Below are positions 53,226-61,888 of a DNA stretch of 64,000 nucleotides, piece by piece (position 1 is the stretch's first letter; the number at the start of each line of letters is the position of its first letter). The DNA comes from Kiloniella laminariae (GTDB lineage: Bacteria > Pseudomonadota > Alphaproteobacteria > Kiloniellales > Kiloniellaceae). Under the pieces are notes generated by a model, which had not been told where the DNA came from, did no database searches, and worked only from the letters and a program-made list of their open reading frames with translations. The stretch is from positions 558,001 to 622,000 of the forward strand of contig NZ_JAPWGY010000003.1 of assembly GCF_027214005.1 (NCBI RefSeq). The letters are read 5' to 3'. The position numbers and the translations under genes were made by a program.

Positions 53226-54152
53226 ATGAATTCTGATTTGAAAAAATATATTGATATCGCTCCTGAAGTTGCCAAGGCACTTGCTACGGGAGAGGCTGTT
53301 GTGGCACTTGAATCGACAATCATTGCACATGGTATGCCTTATCCGCAGAACGTTGAAACCGCACGGGAAGTTGAAAATATTATCCGGGCTGAAGGCGCGG
53401 TGCCTGCAACCATTGCTGTTCTTGATGGACGCATCTGTATCGGACTGGATGACGCAGCTCTCGAACGTCTGGGGCAAGCCAGGGATGTGGCAAAGCTAAG
53501 TCGTCGGGATCTGCCGATGATTGTGGCACGCAAGGGCGATGGGGCAACGACTGTTGCCGCAACGATGATTTGTGCAGCTATGGCAGGGATTGCCGTTTTT
53601 GCCACAGGTGGCATCGGTGGTGTACATCGCGGTGCGGAAGATGATTTTGATATTTCTGCTGACCTGGACGAACTGGCAAAAACCCCGGTTTCTGTCATCT
53701 GTGCCGGTGCGAAGTCGATTCTCGATCTTCCCAAAACCCTCGAATATCTTGAAACGCGTGGCGTGCCTGTTGTTGGTTATCAAACCGACCAGTTTCCGGC
53801 ATTCTATTGTCGGGAAAGTGGTCTTGCTGCACCGTTGCGGGCTGATGACCCCCAGACAATAGCTGCAATGATTCGTGTCCAGCGTGAACTTGGTTATGCA
53901 AGCGGATCGGTCATTGCCAATCCGATTCCGGCCGAATTTGCCATGGAAGCAGCAGAGATGGACCGGGTTATCGCGTCCGCCCTTTCTGCTGCTGGTCAAC
54001 AGGGTATCAAGGGCAAGGCTGTCACGCCGTTTCTACTTTCGAAAATCGTTGAGATGACAGAGGGGCGCAGTCTGGAGGCAAATATTGCATTGGTGAAGAA
54101 CAATGCTGTTCTTGCTGCCCGGATTGCCAAGGGGTTAAGTGCAGGAGCTTGA
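53226..54152 (+). CDS. psuG: Pseudouridine-5'-phosphate glycosidase
   Basis: A 308-residue PsuG that cleaves pseudouridine 5'-phosphate to uracil and ribose 5-phosphate. Motifs include ALESTIIAHGMPYPQNVE, GDGATTVAATMICAAMAGIAVFATGGIGGVHRG and YQTDQFPAFYCRESGLAAPLR. It starts 12 bases after psuK with GGTGAG upstream. A strong terminator follows. Confidence 0.96.
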   Translation: MNSDLKKYIDIAPEVAKALATGEAVVALESTIIAHGMPYPQNVETAREVENIIRAEGAVPATIAVLDGRICIGLDDAALERLGQARDVAKLSRRDLPMIVARKGDGATTVAATMICAAMAGIAVFATGGIGGVHRGAEDDFDISADLDELAKTPVSVICAGAKSILDLPKTLEYLETRGVPVVGYQTDQFPAFYCRESGLAAPLRADDPQTIAAMIRVQRELGYASGSVIANPIPAEFAMEAAEMDRVIASALSAAGQQGIKGKAVTPFLLSKIVEMTEGRSLEANIALVKNNAVLAARIAKGLSAGA

Positions 54153-54206
54153 TAACAAGCTGTTAATCTCGACCAAACAGGCATGAGCCCGATACAATCT
54201 TGAAAG

Positions 54207-54253
54207 ATCCCCCCGGCGAGTATTTTTTAAATCTTGTCCGGGGGGATTTTTTT
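54207..54253 (+). terminator. Terminator after psuG
   Basis: A perfect 10-bp stem ATCCCCCCGG with its complement CCGGGGGGAT is followed by TTTTTTC, 54 bases after the psuG stop. Confidence 0.92.
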
Positions 54254-54312
54254 CTTGAATTTTGAACAGTGTTCATTATTTTATACCTGGTTCTTATCAG
54301 ATTGGAGTTTTC

Positions 54313-54933
54313 ATGGCCCGGCGGGTTGATCACAGTCATGAAGAGTTGTTCAAGATGACGATAGATGCTGCAAAAAGTCTTGTTGTCGAACAGGGGTATC
54401 GAGCGATTTCCATTCGCAAAATTGCCGATGTGATCGGTTATGCGCCGGGGACGATCTATAACGTCTTCAAGAATTTTGATGACTTGATGCTGAGGGTGAA
54501 CGGGCAAACACTGGACGCCTTGCATGGAGAGCTTCCCAAGAGATCTGCAACGCGCACGGTTGAGGAAAATATTGATGCCCTGGTGGAGAGCTATCTGGGA
54601 TTTGTCAGCAACAACAGCACACTCTGGCAGGCTTTGTTCGAACATAGTCTGCCCCGGGAACAGGAACTTCCGGGGTGGTATCAGGATAAAATTGAGAGAC
54701 TTCTTTTGTGTATTGACGAGTGTCTCGAACCGCTTTTTAGCGAAACACCCAAGCGTGAACAGCGATTGGTGTCTGCAACACTTTGGGCCAGTCTGCATGG
54801 GATCAGCTCTCTGGCGTATGCAGGGAAACTAGGCATCGTTTCCCGGGTATCCATGGAAGAAATGTCCCGTCTTCTGGTGAAGAATTTTATCCGAGGGCTG
54901 GAGCACCCGCATCAGCCCAACCGACATTCGTAA
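54313..54933 (+). CDS. TetR-family transcriptional regulator
   Basis: A 206-residue TetR regulator. The HTH region is GYRAISIRKIADVIGYAPGTIYNVFKNFDDLML. The C-terminal ligand domain is helical and shows no named subfamily. The start chosen is the ATG at 54313, preceded by TGGAG. It lies directly upstream of the lipase-ceramidase pair (42-base gap) on the same strand and may control that lipid unit. Confidence 0.92.
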   Translation: MARRVDHSHEELFKMTIDAAKSLVVEQGYRAISIRKIADVIGYAPGTIYNVFKNFDDLMLRVNGQTLDALHGELPKRSATRTVEENIDALVESYLGFVSNNSTLWQALFEHSLPREQELPGWYQDKIERLLLCIDECLEPLFSETPKREQRLVSATLWASLHGISSLAYAGKLGIVSRVSMEEMSRLLVKNFIRGLEHPHQPNRHS

Positions 54934-54975
54934 TATTCGCAGCGTATTTATGGTCTTAGGGAAAGGGCCCTCTAG

Positions 54976-56001
54976 ATGGAGAAACTGGAAAACAGGTTGC
55001 GACAGGGGATGAGTCTGGCTGCAAAGCTCTTGCGGGCCGAAAAGGGTCTGCCGCTGAATATCCAGATGCCGACTCTGGGGGGGAAGCAGTTCTGGCTGGA
55101 TGAATTCGTTTTTGCAGGATGGCGTATACAATCCAATCTCTACAGCGGGCACTGCCGCTTGCTGAATCCGGATGACGAGCGTCTGGCCTGGGGCAGCTAT
55201 GAGAACTGCGAACAGGCTTTTGGAGCAATTCGTAAAGAGCAAAAAATTCTTCAACCTCACCTTTCGGGGACAGGAGAAAAACATCTCATCGTCATGGTGC
55301 ACGGTATCACCCGTTCTGGTGATACCTTTGACCATATGCGGAAACCTTTCGAGGCTCTCGGTTATGAAGTGGCGGCAATTACCTATCCCTCTACCCGGGC
55401 ATTTATCGTCGAACATGCGCAGCAGCTGGCAAGATTGCTGGGACGCCGCCCTGATATAGAACGGGTATCATTCGTAACCCATAGCATGGGCGGGCTTGTG
55501 GTGCGGTATCTGCTGGCGCGTGCCAAAGAATGGGGTCTGGATTTAAAGCTGGGAAGGGTCGTAATGATTGCCCCGCCGAATCAGGGATCGGCAATCGCAC
55601 AATGGATGCGGGATCATTCCTATTATCGACTGATCTATGGCAAGTCAGGTCAGGAACTGGTGCCGCAGGTGGTCAGTCAAATTCCCATTCCTGACTGTGA
55701 TGTCGCCGTGATCGCCGGTGGCCTCTCGGACGGTAAGGGGTACAATCCCCTATTGCCAGGAGATGACGACGGCATCGTATCTGTCGAGGAAGCCCGCTTG
55801 ACCAACTGTGTTGATTTTATCGTCATGCCGGGATTGCATTCCATCATCTGCAGGCAGCAGGCGATTATTTCCGCCACGTTTAATTATATCCGCCAGGGAC
55901 AGTTCGAGCAGGGACAACTCGAACCGGGACAGTTCGAAAGCACTCCGGAATATTCAGGGCAGTTACCGGGTTACAGGGATGAAAGTGATCGCCTGAGATG
56001 A
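54976..56001 (+). CDS. Alpha/beta-hydrolase (lipase/esterase-like)
   Basis: A 341-residue protein. The oxyanion motif is MVHGITRSG, the nucleophile is in VTHSMGGLVV (Ser170), and the acid and His are probably in PGDDDGIVS and MPGLHSIIC. About the first 95 residues form an extra N-terminal domain of unknown type. A 15-bp triplet repeat encodes a GQFE-type tail near the end. The gene overlaps the ceramidase start by four bases (ATGA), so the two enzymes are coupled. A lipid substrate is likely; the specificity is not readable. Confidence 0.8.
   Translation: MEKLENRLRQGMSLAAKLLRAEKGLPLNIQMPTLGGKQFWLDEFVFAGWRIQSNLYSGHCRLLNPDDERLAWGSYENCEQAFGAIRKEQKILQPHLSGTGEKHLIVMVHGITRSGDTFDHMRKPFEALGYEVAAITYPSTRAFIVEHAQQLARLLGRRPDIERVSFVTHSMGGLVVRYLLARAKEWGLDLKLGRVVMIAPPNQGSAIAQWMRDHSYYRLIYGKSGQELVPQVVSQIPIPDCDVAVIAGGLSDGKGYNPLLPGDDDGIVSVEEARLTNCVDFIVMPGLHSIICRQQAIISATFNYIRQGQFEQGQLEPGQFESTPEYSGQLPGYRDESDRLR
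55894..55938 (+). repeat. Three-copy 15-bp in-frame repeat in the lipase tail
   Basis: Three units of CAGGGACAGTTCGAG and variants encode QGQFE, QGQLE and PGQFE. The tract lies in the C-terminal tail of the lipase and could expand or shrink by slippage without a frameshift. Confidence 0.9.
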
Positions 56002-56789
56002 ACGGCGGACTGAAAAACTATCGGGCCGGGTTATTGGTTCTCAGTCTTCTGGGGGCTTCTGTCGGAATGCTCATGATCCCGCCGATCCCTCAGGATCCCC
56101 TCTATCACCTTTTTGCTGATACACGCAGCTGCCTGGGACTTCTCAATTTTGGAGATGTCACATCCAACCTGGGGTTTGTTGTTGCTGGTTTCTGGGGGCT
56201 ATTCAAAACTTCCAGAGCAGGAAAAAGCGGACTGGCTTTAGCCCCTGATTTGCGCAACGCATTTATGTGCTTTTTTCTTGCGATTATCCTGATTGCTCCG
56301 GGGTCAGCCTATTACCATTCTGCCCCGGATAACACGCGGTTGTTTTGGGACCGTTTGCCCATGATACTGGCTTTTATGTCGCTGTTTGCTGTGATCCTTG
56401 GTGACAGAATTAATCCGGCCTTTGTCCGAAAGAACGCTCTCGCAGGTTTTTTGCTGCTGGGGATTGCGGCACTTGGGTACTGGTATGTGACCGAACTGAC
56501 CGGGGGTGGAGATCTCAGGCCATATTTTCTGGTGCAGTTCTATCCAATGTTGGCGATTCCCCTGATCTGTTGGCTTTATCCGGCAGGCAGGCACACAAAA
56601 GGAAAATATCTTGTCTGGATGTATTTCTGGTATGTCCTGGCGAAAATCCTGGAATATTTTGATGCAGAAATCTTTGCATCTTTTGGCTCGCTGATCAGCG
56701 GGCACAGCCTGAAACATCTGGCTGCGGCGCTGGCTGTTCTTATGGTGGCGGGTATGTTGGGCAATTGCCCGAAAAAGCAGGCAAGCTAA
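55998..56789 (+). CDS. Ceramidase-like (CREST superfamily) membrane protein
   Basis: A 263-residue membrane protein with about seven helices of the alkaline-ceramidase/CREST type. Ligands to the catalytic metal are visible: Asp41 (FADTRSC), S103-x3-H107 (SAYYH), Asp118 (WDRLPM) and H236-x3-H240 (HSLKH). It should hydrolyse an amide lipid, such as ceramide or a related lipid. ATGA coupling to the lipase gene suggests joint lipid breakdown. Confidence 0.85.
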   Translation: MNGGLKNYRAGLLVLSLLGASVGMLMIPPIPQDPLYHLFADTRSCLGLLNFGDVTSNLGFVVAGFWGLFKTSRAGKSGLALAPDLRNAFMCFFLAIILIAPGSAYYHSAPDNTRLFWDRLPMILAFMSLFAVILGDRINPAFVRKNALAGFLLLGIAALGYWYVTELTGGGDLRPYFLVQFYPMLAIPLICWLYPAGRHTKGKYLVWMYFWYVLAKILEYFDAEIFASFGSLISGHSLKHLAAALAVLMVAGMLGNCPKKQAS

Positions 56790-56879
56790 GCCAGTGTTAT
56801 AGCCTTGATTGTTGCGGCAGAGATTGTCGCAGAAAAAAGGGAGCCCGTTTGAGGCTCCCTTTGTCTTCAGGTCTGGGGG

Positions 56880-58331
56880 CTAAATCCCGCCCATGCAGAG
56901 GTATTTGATTTCGAGGAAATCTTCCATGCCGTATTTGGAGCCTTCACGGCCGACGCCACTTTCCTTGACGCCGCCAAAGGGGGCGACTTCGTTGGAAATG
57001 ATCCCTTCGTTAATTCCAACGATACCATATTCAAGTGCGCGCGATACACGCCACACACGTCCAATGTCCCGGCTGTAGAAATAGGAAGCCAGGCCAAAGG
57101 GGGTGTCGTTGGCCATCCTGACGGCTTCCTCTTCGGTCTTGAATTTGTAGAGCGGCGCAACAGGGCCGAAAATTTCTTCGCTGAAGATGCGCATGTCATC
57201 GGTGACACCGGTGATAACTGTCGGTGCAAAGAAGTTTCCACCGAGGTCATGTGGTTTGCCGCCGATAACTGTTTTGGCGCCTTTGCCCACGGCGTCATTG
57301 ATCAATTCGCTGACCTTGGTTGCTGCAGCGGTGTTGATCAAGGGGCCCTGCTGGGAGCCTTCGGTGGTGCCGGGTGCCACTTTCAGTTCGGAAACGCGTT
57401 TGGTCAGTTTCTCGGCAAAAGCGTCGTAGACACCTTCTTGAACCAGGATACGGTTGGCACAGACACAGGTCTGACCAGCATTCCGGAACTTGCTGAGCAT
57501 GGCGCCTTCGACGGCGGCGTCGAGATCAGCATCATCAAAGACGATAAAGGGTGCATTGCCCCCCAGTTCCATCGAGGTCTTCTTGACGGTATCTGCGCAC
57601 TGTTTCATGAGCAGCTTGCCGATCGGGGTTGAGCCGGTGAAGGTCAGCTTCCGGACCAGCGTGCTTTCAGTCATGGCTTTGCCAATCTGCTTGGCAACAC
57701 CGGTGACGATATTCAGAACCCCTTTGGGGATTCCGGCGCGGTGCGCCAGTTCAGCCAGCGCGAAGGCGCAAAGTGGAGTGTCTTCCGCTGGCTTGACGAC
57801 CACAGTGCAACCAGCGGCAATCGCGGGGGCACATTTGCGGGTGATCATGGCAATGGGGAAGTTCCAGGGCGTAATTGCCGCGACAACGCCAATGGGTTCC
57901 TTGGTCACAACCAGACGTCGGCCGGGGAGATGTTCGGGGATGGTATCGCCGTAGACCCGTTTACATTCTTCGGCAAACCACTCGACAAAGGACGCGCCAT
58001 ACGCCACTTCGCCTTTGGCTTCGGCGAGAGGCTTTCCCTGCTCCATGGTCATCAGAAGAGCCAGATCATCCTGATTGGCCATGATCAGTTCATACCACTT
58101 CCGCACGATATTGGCGCGTTCTTTTGCTGTGCGGTCTTTCCAGCTGGAGAAAGCAGCCTGGGCTGCCTCAATGGCGCGATGTGTTTCTGCTTCACCCATG
58201 CGGGGAACCGACGCAATGGTTTCGCCGTTTGCCGGATTGGTAACGGGAAAGATTTCACCGCTGTCAGCCGAAATCCAGCTGCCATCAATGTAGCATTTGT
58301 CTCGCAGTAATGACGGGTCTTTCAGTTTCAT
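56880..58331 (-). CDS. gabD: NAD(P)-dependent succinate-semialdehyde dehydrogenase
   Basis: A 483-residue aldehyde dehydrogenase of the GabD type, which oxidises succinate semialdehyde to succinate. Motifs are TPWNFPIAMI, the catalytic Glu in MELGGNAPFIVFDDADLD, and Cys in FRNAGQTCVCANRILV. The ATG at 58331 is the natural start. It is divergent from the que operon and shares the structured spacer with it. Confidence 0.9.
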   Translation of the reverse strand: MKLKDPSLLRDKCYIDGSWISADSGEIFPVTNPANGETIASVPRMGEAETHRAIEAAQAAFSSWKDRTAKERANIVRKWYELIMANQDDLALLMTMEQGKPLAEAKGEVAYGASFVEWFAEECKRVYGDTIPEHLPGRRLVVTKEPIGVVAAITPWNFPIAMITRKCAPAIAAGCTVVVKPAEDTPLCAFALAELAHRAGIPKGVLNIVTGVAKQIGKAMTESTLVRKLTFTGSTPIGKLLMKQCADTVKKTSMELGGNAPFIVFDDADLDAAVEGAMLSKFRNAGQTCVCANRILVQEGVYDAFAEKLTKRVSELKVAPGTTEGSQQGPLINTAAATKVSELINDAVGKGAKTVIGGKPHDLGGNFFAPTVITGVTDDMRIFSEEIFGPVAPLYKFKTEEEAVRMANDTPFGLASYFYSRDIGRVWRVSRALEYGIVGINEGIISNEVAPFGGVKESGVGREGSKYGMEDFLEIKYLCMGGI

Positions 58332-58418
58332 AGCGGCCTCGCGAACAGGATTTAGTAAAAATGAGGAGCATCATAGACACAGCATTATGCGTTGGACAAC
58401 GGCTATTCCCCTGTTTTC

Positions 58419-58506
58419 TGACAGCCCGGAGGGGAATATCCGCCCCCTTGCAACAGCCGCAGGGGTGGGTTTCCCCTCTGTCAGGGCTTGAAGCCTTTGC
58501 TTTTTT
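58419..58506 (+). ncRNA. Structured leader or small RNA upstream of queC
   Basis: On the plus strand a long imperfect hairpin is formed by nested stems: CTGACA/TGTCAG at 58419-58424 and 58479-58484, AGGGGAA/TTCCCCT at 58430-58436 and 58471-58477, and CCGCCCC/GGGGTGG at 58440-58446 and 58462-58468. A small stem at 58484-58498 and a T6 run at 58501-58506 then resemble a terminator. This could be a riboswitch or attenuator for queC, a small RNA, or a leader for the divergent gabD. The A-rich tail of the known preQ1-I aptamer is not visible. Confidence 0.5.
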
Positions 58507-58617
58507 GCGCTCTTGCGGTATACCAGTGCCGCGCTTTTACGAAAAACTGGAGCCATCAGCGCACTGTCAGGTTCCCCGGTCGCAGCCTACCCGGTAGAAA
58601 AACAAGGATTGGAATGT

Positions 58618-59337
58618 ATGAAAACACTCGTCATCTGTTCAGGTGGCTTGGACTCGGTCACGCTTGCGCACAAGGTTGCTGCGGAGGCTGAGTTGACGCG
58701 CCTGATTTCTTTCGATTATGGCCAACGCCACAAGAAAGAACTCGATTATGCCCGCCGCTGCGCTGAGCGCCTGGGTGTTCCACATAACATCATTGATATT
58801 GCCAATGTTGGCGCCCTGTTGTCAGGTTCTGCCCTGACCGATGATCTGGATGTCCCGGACGGGCACTATGCCGAAGAAAACATGCGTGTGACGGTGGTGC
58901 CGAACCGCAATGCCATTATGTTGGCCATTGCTTTTGGGGCCGCTGCTGCCGAAGGGGCTGATGCTGTTGCAGCTGCGGTTCATGGTGGTGACCATTTTAT
59001 CTATCCCGATTGCCGCCCGACCTTTATCGATTCTTTCGAAGAGATGCAACGGCATGCCCTTGAGGGCTATGCTTCGGTGAAGCTCTATACCCCGTTTGTT
59101 CATATTCCGAAAAGCGACATCGCTGCGGAAGGCGCCCGGTTGGGGGTTCCCTTTGCCGACACCTGGTCCTGTTATAAAGGCTATGAACAGCACTGTGGGC
59201 GCTGTGGTACCTGTGTTGAGCGACGCGAGGCCTTTCATCTGGCCGGGGTTAAGGATCCAACGGTGTATCAGGACCCGGACTATTGGCAGGAAGCTGTTGC
59301 CCGCGAAGCGACCTCACGTGCGGGGGAGTCTGATTAA
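58618..59337 (+). CDS. queC: 7-cyano-7-deazaguanine synthase QueC
   Basis: A 239-residue QueC that uses ATP to convert CDG to preQ0. The P-loop SGGLDS is at about residues 8-13, and Zn is bound by the C-terminal CYKGYEQHCGRCGTCVERREAF. The ATG at 58618 was chosen; an upstream frame to 58513 lacks family similarity. The stop overlaps the queD start (TAATG). First gene of queC-queD-queE-queF. Confidence 0.97.
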   Translation: MKTLVICSGGLDSVTLAHKVAAEAELTRLISFDYGQRHKKELDYARRCAERLGVPHNIIDIANVGALLSGSALTDDLDVPDGHYAEENMRVTVVPNRNAIMLAIAFGAAAAEGADAVAAAVHGGDHFIYPDCRPTFIDSFEEMQRHALEGYASVKLYTPFVHIPKSDIAAEGARLGVPFADTWSCYKGYEQHCGRCGTCVERREAFHLAGVKDPTVYQDPDYWQEAVAREATSRAGESD

Positions 59338-59693
59338 TGTACCGGATTTCCAAACAATTTGCCTTTTCTGCATCACATCAGCTTTTTGGCGTGCCCGCAG
59401 GACATCCCTGTTCGCGGCTGCACGGGCATAACTATATCGTCGAGATCGAGCTTTCAGGAGCCACGTTGAATCAGGCCGGTTTTGTCCGGGATTATCTGGA
59501 ACTGGGAATCCTGAAGCAATATATCGATGATGAGCTGGACCATCGGCATCTCAACGAGGTGCTTGGAGATGATCTGGTTACGGCAGAGCGGCTGGCAAAA
59601 CATCTGTTTGACTGGGCGCGGGCGCATTGGCCGGAAGTGACGGCCATGAGGGTCAGTGAAACCCCGAAGACCTGGGCCGAGTACCGGCCATGA
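59337..59693 (+). CDS. queD: 6-carboxy-tetrahydropterin synthase QueD
   Basis: A 118-residue QueD/PTPS-type enzyme that makes 6-carboxy-tetrahydropterin from GTP-derived dihydroneopterin triphosphate. Metal-binding His residues lie in FSASHQLFG and [11 protein letters not shown], and the Cys nucleophile is probably in [14 protein letters not shown]. The ATGA overlap with queE indicates coupled translation. It sits between queC and queE as usual. Confidence 0.95.
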   Translation: MYRISKQFAFSASHQLFGVPAGHPCSRLHGHNYIVEIELSGATLNQAGFVRDYLELGILKQYIDDELDHRHLNEVLGDDLVTAERLAKHLFDWARAHWPEVTAMRVSETPKTWAEYRP

Positions 59694-60478
59694 TCAGCCG
59701 TTGTTCCAACGATAACTCATCCGAGATGAGACTTTCTGCTTCGGAACGCCCGAACGCAGGAACGATCCGGGTCAGTGAAATATTTGGCCCGACGATTCAG
59801 GGCGAGGGTGCCGTTATCGGTCAGCCAACGGTTTTTGTTCGTACGGGGGGATGCGACTATCGCTGCAGCTGGTGCGATACGCTTTATGCTGTTGATTCGA
59901 GCTTCCGTGATCTGTGGAAGCCGCTTTCGCCAGAAGCGATCATGGCGGAAGTGATCAAGTTGTCGGGTAACAAGCCGTTACTGGTTTCCCTTTCAGGTGG
60001 AAATCCGGCGATCCAGCCGCTGGGCGGGCTGATTGATATGGGCCATGAGCAGGGATATCGATTTGCTCTGGAGACCCAGGGCAGTGTGGCCAAAGACTGG
60101 TTTGCAAAACTTGATAATCTGACGCTGAGCCCAAAACCGCCGTCTTCGGAGATGGAAACGGACTGGGATATTCTGGGGAGTTGCGTCGCTGCGGCTGGCC
60201 CTGATACAGACACTGCGCTCAAGATTGTTGTCTTCGATGACCTTGACTATGCCTATGCAAAGGAGGTCAGCAGACGCTATCCGCAGCTGCCTGTTTTCCT
60301 GCAGCCAGGGAACCACACGCCGGGAACAGTTGATGAAGAAGCTCCGGGTGTTGACATGAAAGGCATTCTTGAGCGGATGCGCTGGCTGGTTGACAAAGTG
60401 GTCGAAGATCAGTGGTTCGAAGCAACCGTACTGCCTCAGTTACATGTGCTGATCTGGGGCAACGAACGCGGCGTTTAA
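59690..60478 (+). CDS. queE: 7-carboxy-7-deazaguanine synthase QueE (radical SAM)
   Basis: A 262-residue radical SAM enzyme that turns 6-carboxy-tetrahydropterin to CDG. The cluster motif [12 protein letters not shown] is the expected C-x3-C-x2-C, with [11 protein letters not shown] just before it. The N-terminal ~25 residues are unusually long, so an internal start at the ATG of MRLSASERP is possible. Its stop lies 75 bases before queF. Confidence 0.95.
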   Translation: MISRCSNDNSSEMRLSASERPNAGTIRVSEIFGPTIQGEGAVIGQPTVFVRTGGCDYRCSWCDTLYAVDSSFRDLWKPLSPEAIMAEVIKLSGNKPLLVSLSGGNPAIQPLGGLIDMGHEQGYRFALETQGSVAKDWFAKLDNLTLSPKPPSSEMETDWDILGSCVAAAGPDTDTALKIVVFDDLDYAYAKEVSRRYPQLPVFLQPGNHTPGTVDEEAPGVDMKGILERMRWLVDKVVEDQWFEATVLPQLHVLIWGNERGV

Positions 60479-60553
60479 GGCTTCCGCGCGTTCCTGTTTC
60501 GTTAAAGAAGAGTTCTCGACAGGTAAACGCCTGCTTTTGGAGTTGAGATTAAA

Positions 60554-61021
60554 ATGAACGAAGAAAATATCTATGCCAACCTCACCCAACTGGGTGGTGA
60601 GAGCAAACTGCCAACCTCGCCTGAAGAAGCTGTGCTTGAGCGGGTGCGCAATCCCCAACAGGGCACGGGGTATCTGGTTCGCTTTACCGCGCCGGAATTT
60701 ACATCCCTTTGCCCGATTACCGGGCAGCCGGATTTTGCTCATCTGATGATTGATTACGTACCGGGGGACTGGCTGGTTGAAAGTAAATCCCTGAAACTTT
60801 TCCTGGGATCTTTCCGTAACCATGGGGCGTTCCATGAGGATTGCACGGTTTCCATTGGCAAGAAGCTCGAAGAGTTTTTGAAACCACAATGGCTGCGGAT
60901 CGGGGGGTATTGGTATCCTCGCGGAGGTATTCCGATTGATGTCTTTTATCAAAGCGGGCCTGCCCCAGCGGGTGTATGGATCCCAGAACAGGGTGTCCCG
61001 CCGTATCGGGGACGTGGTTAG
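60554..61021 (+). CDS. queF: NADPH-dependent preQ0 reductase QueF
   Basis: A 155-residue type I QueF that reduces preQ0 to preQ1, the queuosine precursor. The active-site Cys and Asp lie in [20 protein letters not shown], and the motif [22 protein letters not shown] is the family signature. It completes the preQ1 pathway in this locus. A terminator follows. Confidence 0.96.
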   Translation: MNEENIYANLTQLGGESKLPTSPEEAVLERVRNPQQGTGYLVRFTAPEFTSLCPITGQPDFAHLMIDYVPGDWLVESKSLKLFLGSFRNHGAFHEDCTVSIGKKLEEFLKPQWLRIGGYWYPRGGIPIDVFYQSGPAPAGVWIPEQGVPPYRGRG

Positions 61022-61041
61022 GATTTCCTGGATGGATAAAT

Positions 61042-61068
61042 AAGGGCTCTGCATTGGCAGGGCCCTTT
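61042..61068 (+). terminator. Terminator after queF
   Basis: An imperfect AAGGGC-T-CTGC/GCAG-G-GCCCTT stem is followed by TTTG, 21 bases after the queF stop. Confidence 0.75.
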
Positions 61069-61137
61069 GTCATGCGCCTTATGAATTATTCTGTTAAGAG
61101 AATAGTGAGGAAGGTTCGCTCCCCCAATTGTTCCCGC

Positions 61138-61800
61138 TCACTCAAGGCCGGCTTCCCTGTTGTTCAGCGTGGGGACGGTCAGATGCCAATCCCGATATTC
61201 GCCAGACATTGCGCGGTGGTAAAGGGAAGCCAGGTCCAACAAAGGGCTCTGGCTGTAATCAATACGTAAGTTGGTGGGCGCTTCATCTGCCGACAGGACC
61301 AGCATAGCAGCGGATAAAAGTCCACGTTTGTCGCCCCCGGATTCTTGTGCAGCATTGAGCGCGGCCAACAGGCGTTCGCCCATCGGCCCTACGCATTTTT
61401 GGTAGGCGTTTATTGCAACCGAAAGAACGGCTTTGCTCGCCAGAAGATTACCGGAGATGATGCCATTCTCGAATAGTACGGCAGAGGCAATCGGGGTGTT
61501 TTTCCTGCCGGTAAAGGCCGCAGCATTCCCCTGCGAATCAAGGGCCGCCAGCTGTCGGGAATCGCGCCCCTTATCGGCATCTGTGAGTGTTTTGACGGCG
61601 GCCTCGACAGCTGTGCCGCCTTGCAAGAGATTCAATGTCTCTTCCCCCCAAAAAGTGCTGGGGGCAGCACCCTGACTGGCAGAAAGGCCCACATTGACGC
61701 GCCCGCGCAAGACCCATCCACCCACACAGAGTGAACCGGTTGCTGCCGCAGCGCCAAGTTGTCTGGTCTCGGGATCGAACACTAGAATTGAATATGTCAT
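61138..61800 (-). CDS. DUF1028 family (Ntn-hydrolase-like) protein
   Basis: A 220-residue protein of the DUF1028 family, an Ntn-hydrolase-like fold. The start MTYSILVFDPETRQLGAAAATGSLCVGGWV matches the family, and AAGGAGCAATA precedes the ATG at 61800. Relatives are found near peptide or amino-acid transport genes, as here. The substrate is unknown. It is divergent from the ABC transporter genes, sharing two identical palindromes. Confidence 0.87.
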   Translation of the reverse strand: MTYSILVFDPETRQLGAAAATGSLCVGGWVLRGRVNVGLSASQGAAPSTFWGEETLNLLQGGTAVEAAVKTLTDADKGRDSRQLAALDSQGNAAAFTGRKNTPIASAVLFENGIISGNLLASKAVLSVAINAYQKCVGPMGERLLAALNAAQESGGDKRGLLSAAMLVLSADEAPTNLRIDYSQSPLLDLASLYHRAMSGEYRDWHLTVPTLNNREAGLE

Positions 61801-61818
61801 TATTGCTCCTTGCGATCT

Positions 61819-61861
61819 ATTTATCATGATAAATTGACGATTGCAATTTATCATGATAAAT
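61819..61861. promoter_or_regulatory. Twin 16-bp palindromes in the DUF1028 / ABC spacer
   Basis: Two identical perfect palindromes ATTTATCATGATAAAT, at 61819-61834 and 61846-61861, are centred 27 bp apart. They lie in the 88-bp spacer between the divergent starts, a typical layout for a dimeric repressor or activator acting on both promoters. The regulator is not in the window. Confidence 0.85.
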
Positions 61862-61888
61862 ACAGCTTGATCCTAAAGGGAGGTCAGC

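Noticed and set aside
58419-58506. Canonical preQ1-I riboswitch before queC
   Set aside because: The expected short pseudoknot with an A-rich tail is not visible; kept only as an unclassified structured element.
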